Shown here: positions 6,737-12,183 of the stretch, in pieces
Layout of the letters: the number at the start of each line of letters is the position of its first letter
Numbering within the stretch: position 1 is the first letter of the stretch
Assembly (NCBI GenBank): GCA_050180745.1
Contig: JBFXDW010000058.1
Coordinates: 1-12,183, forward strand
Source of the DNA: JBFXDW01 sp050180745
Lineage (GTDB): Bacteria > Pseudomonadota > Alphaproteobacteria > UBA9219
DNA: 12,183 nt
Reading direction: 5' to 3'
Made by a program: the position numbers and the translations under genes
Notes under the pieces: model-generated
Seen by the model: only the letters and a program-made list of their open reading frames with translations
What the model was told of the DNA's origin: nothing
Databases searched by the model: none

Positions 6737-6767
6737 TTTTTCCCTGATCCCCGACCCCCGAATCATC
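6703..6767. repeat. Heptad tail with dehydratase stop codon
   Basis: C6 (6703-6708) is followed by four 7-bp units of TAAATGC type (6709-6736), a short T-run, and units of ATCCCCG type starting at 6740, 6747, 6754 and 6761. The latter resemble the right arm of the element at 533-565. The final unit contains the TGA stop (complement of 6763-6765) of the leftward dehydratase gene, so the repeat tract extends to the very end of that reading frame. Confidence 0.7.
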
Positions 6768-8664
6768 CTTTCCGGTTGAATTCGGGAACTAGCTCTTCAA
6801 GGCGTGTGATTGCATCGGCCTCTGCCATGCCTGCCTGAAGCAATGTTGCAAAAGAAGATAGTGTTTGCTGGAGTTGAGGTAGCTCCACCGTCGGTGATGT
6901 CGCTAATTGCACGCCGTCGGCCTTAGAAGGGATAAGCTCCTCAACTGGAGAAAAAAGCTCTTCATATAATTTCTCACCGGGACGCAAGCCAGTAAAGATA
7001 ATCTTGATCTCCTCATCAGGGCGTTTCCCTGCAAGCCTTATAATTTGTCGTGCCAGATCAACAATTTTGACGGGATGCCCCATGTCAAGCACCATGACTT
7101 TGCCGCGCACATTGTCGGGGGCCATGCCAAGCGTAGAAGCTTGCAAGACGAGCTCGACAGCCTCACGAATGGTCATGAAATAGCGCGTGATGTCAGGGTG
7201 TGTAACGGTTAGGGGTCCGCCTTTAGCGAGTTGCTCTTGAAAGCGGGGGATTACAGAGCCGGTAGAGCCCAGCACATTGCCAAACCTCACGGTCATAAAG
7301 CGTGTGGTGGGGGAAATTAAATCAAGCGACTGGATATACATCTCCGCAAGGCGTTTGGTAGCGCCCATAACATTGCGGGGGTGAACCGCTTTATCCGTAG
7401 AAATCATCACCATGGCGCTTGCGTTGGCCTTGGCTGCGCAGTCTGCAACGAGGCGCGTTCCCATAACATTCGTCAGGATTGCCTCGCGCGCATTTTCTTC
7501 AGCCAGAGGTACATGCTTGATGGCTGCAGCATGAAAAACAATATTTGGTTTTTCATCTTGGAAAATCTGGGTCAGACGTGCCGTATCACGTACATCGGCA
7601 ATGAAGGAAGAAATACTTAGCTCTGGAAAGCTTTCTGTAATTTCTATGCCGATTTTATAGAGGTTAAACTCACACACATCGAGCAAGCTGACATGGCTGG
7701 GATGAAGAGCAGCAATTTGGCGGACGAGTTCAGACCCGATGCTGCCGCCAGAGCCTGTAATAAGGATGCGGCGACCCGTGATAAGCTCATTAATAGCCGA
7801 GCGGTTTAAGACGGTTTCAGGCCGTCCCAAGAGGTCCTCAAGCGCAATGGGCCGATCTTTCATGTTCTGGATATTATCAAGATCATTCTGCAGATTTGTG
7901 AGGGCTGGTAAACGCGAGAGTTTTACTCCCAATTCGCCAGTCATTTCCAAGAGCTTGTTTGTGAGTTCGCTGTTCTTGCGTGTCATTGAACGTGTCAGGA
8001 CAAGGCGGCTGGGGGAGCGTTCCTGTGTGCGTAGCTTGGCAACAATGCTGGGAATTTCATCAACAGTGCCAAGAACTGAAACGCCGTGAAACTGGCGGCC
8101 AACGCGCTTTTTATCTTCGTCAATAATGCCGACAATGCGGAACGGGGCTTGCGGATTGCTGGCCACAGCGCGGATGAAAAGGTCTGTCTCATCATCGGCT
8201 CCGACGACGAGAACATTCACGCGTCCTCCGCCTGAACGTTCCCACAAGGTGCTTAAACGGTGTTCTCGAAGGAGGCGAAGCAGCATGCGCGAGCCGCCAA
8301 GACCGGCTAACAGAATAAACCACGCAATAAAAGGAACGGTCCGAGGAACTTCTTCAAGACGAGTCAAAAGAAACGTTGCAATGACAAATGCGCCCACGGC
8401 TAAAGAAGAGGCGCGTGCAATCTGTGTTAGGTCATTGAGCGAGGCAAACGCCCAGATGCCACGATAAAGGCCGCTCACCAAGAAAATGACGCAGCATGTT
8501 ACCGTAAAGATCAGAGCGCCTGGAACAAGTTGGCTCCCTATATTGATGAACAAATCATCGCCCAATCGTAAGTACATGGCCAATACATAGGCAAACAGAG
8601 CAACGACCGTGTCATGGGTGAAAGCGATCCAGCGGCGATTAATGCGGGCGGGGTTGAAAGTCAT
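6763..8664 (-). CDS. Membrane nucleotide-sugar 4,6-dehydratase (WbpM/CapD/PglF-like)
   Basis: This 633-residue polysaccharide-biosynthesis protein probably converts UDP-GlcNAc to a UDP-4-keto-6-deoxy-HexNAc, with NAD+ bound, at the cytoplasmic face of the inner membrane. Four hydrophobic segments lie at about residues 17-34, 47-66, 85-101 and 109-127. A CoA-binding-like Rossmann domain begins at VLVVGADDE (151-159). The catalytic SDR domain begins at TGSGGSIGSE (303-312) and includes FHAAAIKHVPLAEENA (377-392), ISTDKAVHPRNVMGATKR (421-438) and LRPGEKLYEEL (560-570). Met433 occupies the usual SDR tyrosine position with Lys437 after it, as is known for WbpM/PglF enzymes, so this is not a defect. 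The start ATG 8664 overlaps the upstream gene's TGA (ATGA), which implies translational coupling. The gene is the last of a leftward three-gene operon. The exact sugar is not determined. Confidence 0.9.
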   Translation of the reverse strand: MTFNPARINRRWIAFTHDTVVALFAYVLAMYLRLGDDLFINIGSQLVPGALIFTVTCCVIFLVSGLYRGIWAFASLNDLTQIARASSLAVGAFVIATFLLTRLEEVPRTVPFIAWFILLAGLGGSRMLLRLLREHRLSTLWERSGGGRVNVLVVGADDETDLFIRAVASNPQAPFRIVGIIDEDKKRVGRQFHGVSVLGTVDEIPSIVAKLRTQERSPSRLVLTRSMTRKNSELTNKLLEMTGELGVKLSRLPALTNLQNDLDNIQNMKDRPIALEDLLGRPETVLNRSAINELITGRRILITGSGGSIGSELVRQIAALHPSHVSLLDVCEFNLYKIGIEITESFPELSISSFIADVRDTARLTQIFQDEKPNIVFHAAAIKHVPLAEENAREAILTNVMGTRLVADCAAKANASAMVMISTDKAVHPRNVMGATKRLAEMYIQSLDLISPTTRFMTVRFGNVLGSTGSVIPRFQEQLAKGGPLTVTHPDITRYFMTIREAVELVLQASTLGMAPDNVRGKVMVLDMGHPVKIVDLARQIIRLAGKRPDEEIKIIFTGLRPGEKLYEELFSPVEELIPSKADGVQLATSPTVELPQLQQTLSSFATLLQAGMAEADAITRLEELVPEFNRKG

Positions 8665-9668
8665 TCTTTTATGTTGTCCTTATGCTCTTGATGCGAGTGC
8701 ATCTTAACGAGCAGTATAGCTACAACCATAAAGCTGACAAGTAAACTTGGAAATGGAATCCATAAGGCTAATGCGGCAAGGGCGATTAGCGCAATATTTG
8801 TTCCCAAGATCCAAAAGACGACACGATCATGACTGCCTACGCCAGCGGCGGCACGTTGATAGAAATGTTGGCGATGAGCTTGCCAGAATTTCTCGCCGCG
8901 AACGATTCGTTTGAAGAGCGTAATGCTGCTGTCGGCAAGGTAATAAAGAGGCAGGATAAGGGCGGGGATAAGCATGTCGGATGCCGCCAGTTTCAAAAGC
9001 AGGAAGCCTGTTAAGAAGCCAAGAGGGATGCTGCCTACATCGCCAAGAAATATCTTGGCGGGATGCCAGTTAAAGAGAAGAAAGCCAGCGCATGCGCCAC
9101 AGATAACAGCGGGAAGGGTTAAGAGCAGAAGCTCATAGTGATTAGAGATTGTAAAAACAAGCACAGCTCCCAGTGCGCAAGCGATGCTTTGTGTGCCTGT
9201 GATGCCATCAATTCCATCCATGAAATTGTATAAATTCATAAACCATATCCAGCCGATGATGATAATGGCACGATCAAGCCAGAGGGGAAGAGAGGCGTGT
9301 AAAAGGGGTGTGCTGTTGCCTAAGGCCAGACATCCTAAGAGAGCAGCGAAGAGTTGAGCTAAGAGACGAAAGCTTATGCGTGCGCCTTTTTTGTCGTCAT
9401 AGAAGCTGATCCCCCCTAAAATGAGAAGGGCGATAAAAAGCCATAAGGCCGGAAATCCTGCGACAGGCATTGCTAAGAGAAGACCAATCAAGAACGCAAT
9501 GAGAAGGGCCAAGCCTCCGCCACGTGGAACAGGCGTTTTATGCATGCTGCGTTCGTTCGGTTGGTCCATAATCTTTTGATCTATGAGTTTACGGCGCAAC
9601 AGGTGTGTAAGGCCTGTGCTGACAGCAAAAGACAAAAGAAACAAAAAGACGAAGATCATGAATTGCAT
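8661..9668 (-). CDS. Undecaprenyl-phosphate sugar-1-phosphate transferase (GT4, WecA/WbpL-like)
   Basis: This 335-residue polytopic inner-membrane protein of the MraY/WecA superfamily transfers a HexNAc-1-phosphate from a UDP-sugar to undecaprenyl phosphate, the first step of lipid-linked glycan synthesis. About ten hydrophobic segments are visible. Signature motifs are the Mg-binding DD in SFYDDKK (91-92), NLYNFMDGIDGI (145-156), FLGDVGSIPLGF (207-218) and HRQHFYQR (265-272). The short form and the neighbouring WbpM-like gene favour a WbpL-type role over the enterobacterial WecA or the peptidoglycan MraY. I start at ATG 9668, with an AGGG about seven bases upstream. A TTG at 9671 would add one residue. 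It lies 9 nt after the reductase gene, and its stop overlaps the dehydratase start by four bases. Confidence 0.92.
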   Translation of the reverse strand: MQFMIFVFLFLLSFAVSTGLTHLLRRKLIDQKIMDQPNERSMHKTPVPRGGGLALLIAFLIGLLLAMPVAGFPALWLFIALLILGGISFYDDKKGARISFRLLAQLFAALLGCLALGNSTPLLHASLPLWLDRAIIIIGWIWFMNLYNFMDGIDGITGTQSIACALGAVLVFTISNHYELLLLTLPAVICGACAGFLLFNWHPAKIFLGDVGSIPLGFLTGFLLLKLAASDMLIPALILPLYYLADSSITLFKRIVRGEKFWQAHRQHFYQRAAAGVGSHDRVVFWILGTNIALIALAALALWIPFPSLLVSFMVVAILLVKMHSHQEHKDNIKE

Positions 9669-9677
9669 CAAAAGACC

Positions 9678-10607
9678 CTATATATTCGCTGTTGTTGTGT
9701 GAGAGTAAAGGATGTGCATGGCATCCTGAAGCCCATTCTGCCAGCTTGGCTGGTCAATGTCATAGATTCGTTTGATTTTAGAACAGTCTAGAACAGAATA
9801 GGTCGGACGGACAACATGTGTGGGAAAGTCTTGGCTTAAGGTCTTATGAATAGGCGGCCTTAAATCTGTGAAGGGTGCATAAGCCTGCATGATGGATTGG
9901 GTTAGTTCATAACGTGAGCAGGATGGCGTTCCACAATAGTGAAATGTGCCATATCCATCGGCTTTACCTTTGAGAAGCTGTGTGGCGATGTTGATAAGCG
10001 TTTGGGCTAGATCAAGGGCGGGTGTGGGACCATTGACGCGGTCCGTAACCATATGGAGCTCTTTTTGTTCATTCAGCATTTTAATTGTGCGCGGCAACAT
10101 ATTGTTTCCAAAGGGACCAAACACGGCTGACGTGCGTAAGATGACATGCCATGGCATGGTGTGCCGCAGAGATTCCTCTCCAAGCATTTTAGTGGCGCCA
10201 TAAACATTAAGCGGATTCATCTGATCTTCGGTTGTAAAAGGCGTTTCTTGTCGTCCATCGAACACAAAATCTGTTGATAGATGAATAAGAGGCGTATCTT
10301 GAGCTGAAGCTAGTGCAGCCAGATTGGCTACGGCATGAAAATTAATAGCCGTAGCTGCGGGTTCATTGACTTCAGCTTTGTCGGGGCTGCTCATGGCGGC
10401 GCAGTTAATGATGAGGTCTGGGGCAAAGGTCTGGACTTCGTGACGCAGGGCTGCGACGTTGGTGAGGTCGAGATCATGACGAGTATAATAACCGATATGC
10501 CATGAGGGCTGAGGATTCATGCGTTCAAGAACATAACGAAATGTTTGTCCAACCTGACCGCCCGCACCGAGCAGCATAATTCGGTCTTGTGTAGATATGT
10601 GTGTCAC
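9678..10607 (-). CDS. RmlD-like NAD(P)-dependent 4-keto-sugar reductase
   Basis: This 309-residue extended short-chain dehydrogenase belongs to the RmlD/RfbD substrate-binding family. RmlD reduces dTDP-4-keto-rhamnose to dTDP-L-rhamnose. Visible are the nucleotide motif GAGGQVG (14-20), IINCAAM (66-72), HLSTDFVFDG (109-118), the catalytic pair YGATK (Tyr136, Lys140), VTDRVNGPTPA (187-197) and the C-terminal RPTYSVLDCSKI (267-278). No rmlA, rmlB or rmlC gene is nearby. The gene opens an operon with a GT4 transferase and a 4,6-dehydratase, so reduction of a UDP-4-keto-6-deoxy-HexNAc is an alternative substrate assignment (inference). The start is GTG 10607; an internal ATG at 10577 would begin right at the Rossmann strand. 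It is divergent from the GT2 gene across 76 bp. Confidence 0.85.
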   Translation of the reverse strand: MTHISTQDRIMLLGAGGQVGQTFRYVLERMNPQPSWHIGYYTRHDLDLTNVAALRHEVQTFAPDLIINCAAMSSPDKAEVNEPAATAINFHAVANLAALASAQDTPLIHLSTDFVFDGRQETPFTTEDQMNPLNVYGATKMLGEESLRHTMPWHVILRTSAVFGPFGNNMLPRTIKMLNEQKELHMVTDRVNGPTPALDLAQTLINIATQLLKGKADGYGTFHYCGTPSCSRYELTQSIMQAYAPFTDLRPPIHKTLSQDFPTHVVRPTYSVLDCSKIKRIYDIDQPSWQNGLQDAMHILYSHTTTANI

Positions 10608-10654
10608 GCCCTAAATCTTCATTTGTAAATCTTTTATTCATTCCGATGTTTTTT

Positions 10655-10675
10655 TATAAAACGAGAAAAGGAGGA
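10655..10675 (+). promoter_or_regulatory. Possible -10 box and strong Shine-Dalgarno for the GT2 gene
   Basis: TATAAA (10655-10660), part of the symmetric TTTATAAA, is a candidate -10 element in the 76-bp divergent gap. AAAAGGAGGA (10666-10675) is a strong ribosome-binding site nine bases before ATG 10684. If TATAAA were the true -10, the leader would be very short. No convincing -35 hexamer is seen, so the promoter part is weak while the ribosome-binding site is firm. Confidence 0.45.
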
Positions 10676-10683
10676 TTCTGTCA

Positions 10684-11553
10684 ATGACGATACCCAATTT
10701 GATTTCTGTTATCATAGTCACACACCAAGCGGGCGAACGTCTTTATCAAGTAATTGCGTCTGTTTTAGAACAAGAGTTTAGGTTAGAGCTGATTTTAGTC
10801 AATAATGGCAACCCACCCGACATAGAATCTACGCTCATTGAGAAATTTAAAGATACGCCTCAGGTGCGTTTGATGACGGGGCATGGCGATATTGGTCTCG
10901 TGAAGGGGCGCAATTTGGGTGCGCGTGTGGCGAGCGGAGATCATCTTCTTTTTCTCGATGATCATTGTGTTCTTCCTCAAGGAGCTTTGAGGCTCTTAGC
11001 TGATGAGGCAAGCAAGAGGGAGGGGCCTTTTTTTGCGGGGGCGCGGCTTGTGAATGAGAAGGACATTGAACAATTGGGATCGCGCTTGTCGCTTCTTACG
11101 CCTTTGATCGCGGCTACGAATCTTTTGCAGCTTGGCTTGTTCTTTCCGGCGCAGCGCTTGGGGCGGCATAGAGATGAGGAGCCGCTAGGCACAGAAGCTG
11201 TTCCTGCTGTTTCTGGGGCTGTTTTCTTTTGTTCCAAGGGGTTGTTTGAGTACTTTAATGGCTTTGATGAGCATTATTTTCCAGCGCTTGCGGCGATGGA
11301 TCTTTGTGTGCGTTATGCTCAGGAGGGAGGAGAGGTCCTTTTTCTTCCTTCGCTGACGGTTACGCTTTTGCCGAAAAAGAGGCCTCGTTTCAATACAGAG
11401 GTCGAAAAACGGCATTTTCTGGCTTATGGGCGCTATTTTTTCTATAATTTTGGGGCAACTCATCCGCAGCCTGCCTTGTGGGGGTTATCTATCCTTTATG
11501 GAGGGGCGTTCCTGTTGAAATTTATTTTCCGGCGCCAAACTGTGGTGTTTTGA
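10684..11553 (+). CDS. GT2-family glycosyltransferase (rhamnosyltransferase-like)
   Basis: This 289-residue GT-A fold glycosyltransferase probably adds a sugar from a nucleotide donor during surface-polysaccharide assembly. It has ISVIIVTHQAGERL at the N-terminus (7-20), LILVNNGNP (36-44), the metal-binding region FLDDHC (90-95) in place of a canonical DxD, and VSGAVFF followed by FNGFDEHYFPALAAMDLCVRY (191-211). In WbbL/RfbN-type enzymes the last region normally carries an ED pair a few residues before DLC, but here the residues are ALAAMD, so the acidic pair is missing. A hydrophobic stretch near the C-terminus (about 264-282) could bind the membrane. The gene is divergent from the reductase-GT4-dehydratase operon and probably serves the same pathway. 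Acceptor and donor are unknown. Confidence 0.87.
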   Translation: MTIPNLISVIIVTHQAGERLYQVIASVLEQEFRLELILVNNGNPPDIESTLIEKFKDTPQVRLMTGHGDIGLVKGRNLGARVASGDHLLFLDDHCVLPQGALRLLADEASKREGPFFAGARLVNEKDIEQLGSRLSLLTPLIAATNLLQLGLFFPAQRLGRHRDEEPLGTEAVPAVSGAVFFCSKGLFEYFNGFDEHYFPALAAMDLCVRYAQEGGEVLFLPSLTVTLLPKKRPRFNTEVEKRHFLAYGRYFFYNFGATHPQPALWGLSILYGGAFLLKFIFRRQTVVF

Positions 11554-11571
11554 TACCACATTCCCTTTTTT
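11541..11571 (+). terminator. Probable terminator of the GT2 gene
   Basis: TGTGGT (11541-11546) pairs with ACCACA (11555-11560) around an 8-nt loop that contains the stop codon TGA (11551-11553). TTCCCTTTTTT (11561-11571) follows. The stem is short and three C residues interrupt the tract, so efficiency may be modest. A small GGCTC-T-GAGCC palindrome (11572-11582) comes next. Confidence 0.45.
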
Positions 11572-11593
11572 GGCTCTGAGCCTTACTTTCACG

Positions 11594-11623
11594 TTGACTC
11601 TATAGCGCTAAATACAGTATGAA
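11594..11623 (+). promoter_or_regulatory. Candidate promoter of rplM-rpsI
   Basis: TTGACT (11594-11599) is a near-consensus -35 box, and TATGAA (11618-11623) lies 18 bases after it as a four-of-six -10 box. It sits between the GT2 terminator candidate and the ribosomal-protein operon, where a strong promoter is expected. The -10 match is imperfect. Confidence 0.4.
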
Positions 11624-11659
11624 GCTGTTCTCATTCATATGGAAAGGTCAATTACGGAA

Positions 11660-12163
11660 ATGTCTGGAAAAATCAGATTGTCCCAGAAGAGCGTTCAAAC
11701 GAAGAGCTTTATGGGGAAACATCAAGAGCTGGATAAGCAATGGGTCCTGTTCGATGCAGAAGGCGTTATTTTGGGACGTTTGGCGGCGGTTGTTGCTTCA
11801 ATGCTGCGCGGGAAGCATAAACCTACCTTCACGCCGTCAGTAGATTGCGGTGATTATGTTGTTATTACGAATGCAGAAAAAGTTGCAATAACGGGCAATA
11901 AAGCTACCGATAAGAAGATCTATCGCCACACAGGTTATCCTGGTGGGATCAAGGGTGTAACTCGTCAAGCATTGTTGGTTGGTGATCATCCAGAACGCGT
12001 TATCGAGAAAGCCGTACAGCGTATGTTACCAAAGGGTCCTTTGGGGCGTAAGATGCTGTCGAACTTGAAAGTTTATGCTGGGGCTGAGCATCCTCATGAG
12101 GCACAAGCACCTAAGAAAGTCGATTTTGCTGCGGCCAATGCCAAGAATAAAAGGAACGGATAA
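11660..12163 (+). CDS. rplM: 50S ribosomal protein L13
   Basis: This is large-subunit ribosomal protein L13, an early assembly protein that binds 23S rRNA. The core matches family landmarks throughout: KQWVLFDAEGVILGRLAA, LRGKHKPTFTP, VDCGDYVVITNAEKV, TGNKATDKKIYRHTGYPGGIK, ERVIEKAVQRMLPKGPLGRKML and the C-terminal VYAGAEHPHEAQ. Aligned on KSF...W, the usual L13 start would fall at the T of VQTKSF, which is not a start codon, so the protein carries extra N-terminal residues. I choose ATG 11660 (167 residues; MSGKIRLSQKSVQTKSF). ATG 11639 (174 residues) and ATG 11711 (150 residues, truncated relative to the family) are alternatives, and none has an ideal Shine-Dalgarno. rpsI follows after 2 nt. 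Confidence 0.95.
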   Translation: MSGKIRLSQKSVQTKSFMGKHQELDKQWVLFDAEGVILGRLAAVVASMLRGKHKPTFTPSVDCGDYVVITNAEKVAITGNKATDKKIYRHTGYPGGIKGVTRQALLVGDHPERVIEKAVQRMLPKGPLGRKMLSNLKVYAGAEHPHEAQAPKKVDFAAANAKNKRNG

Positions 12164-12165
12164 TC

Positions 12166-12183
12166 ATGACGACAACAAAAACA
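12166..12183 (+). CDS. rpsI: 30S ribosomal protein S9, first codons only
   Basis: An ATG at 12166 opens a frame (MTTTKT) that runs to the window edge. It is preceded by AAGGAACGGA (12151-12160) and follows the rplM stop by 2 nt. The assignment rests on the near-universal rplM-rpsI gene pair, as six codons are too few to identify the protein by sequence. Confidence 0.8.

Noticed and set aside
6575..6838. Open frame on the + strand containing GIPAFAGMT
   Set aside because: This is the well-known spurious translation of the GTCATCCC-type intergenic palindrome, and it runs into the antisense of the dehydratase 3' end.
7739..8467. Several + strand open frames antisense to the dehydratase gene
   Set aside because: They lack recognisable domains and show compositions expected from shadow frames; the - strand frame carries all dehydratase motifs.
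10659..10684. TTGACA on the - strand (10684-10679) as -35 for the reductase operon, with TATAAA (10658-10653)
   Set aside because: The spacer would be 20 nt, too long for a normal sigma-70 promoter. It overlaps the GT2 start and may be chance.

Overview
The window looks like chromosomal DNA of an alphaproteobacterium of moderate GC content, probably from an early-branching or Rhodospirillales/Holosporales/Micavibrio-like lineage. The evidence is the gene order xerC / DUF484 / small transaldolase / priA, a compact PriA without the usual winged-helix segment, and the style of the rplM-rpsI pair. The lineage call is inference from gene content and order. No phage, plasmid, tRNA, rRNA or CRISPR locus is visible.

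Layout. 1-1958 is a leftward housekeeping block (transaldolase > DUF484 > xerC, the last running off the left edge). It is divergent from a rightward block, priA > hypE > a 441-residue pentapeptide-repeat protein (2005-6446). A repeat-filled gap (6447-6762) separates this from a convergent leftward operon (10607-6763) that encodes an RmlD-like reductase, a WecA/WbpL-type polyprenyl-phosphate sugar-1-phosphate transferase and a membrane UDP-HexNAc 4,6-dehydratase. A GT2 glycosyltransferase is divergent from that operon (10684-11553). The window ends in rplM and the first six codons of rpsI.

How the genes work together. The reductase, GT4 and dehydratase have the same order as the wbpV-wbpL-wbpM end of Pseudomonas O-antigen loci. 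They could make a 6-deoxy-HexNAc (QuiNAc- or FucNAc-like) nucleotide sugar and load it on undecaprenyl phosphate, and the GT2 enzyme could then extend it. HypE is a NiFe-hydrogenase maturation enzyme that stands alone here.

The most unusual content is non-coding. Two loci (474-565 and 6452-6767) are built from 7-bp tandem units arranged as inverted repeats. They share an identical 35-nt stretch. One supplies the only plausible xerC start codon and contains a G-quadruplex motif. The other is a nested inverted element of about 285 bp whose inner hairpins show compensatory base changes, and the heptad tail beyond it supplies the stop codon of the dehydratase gene.
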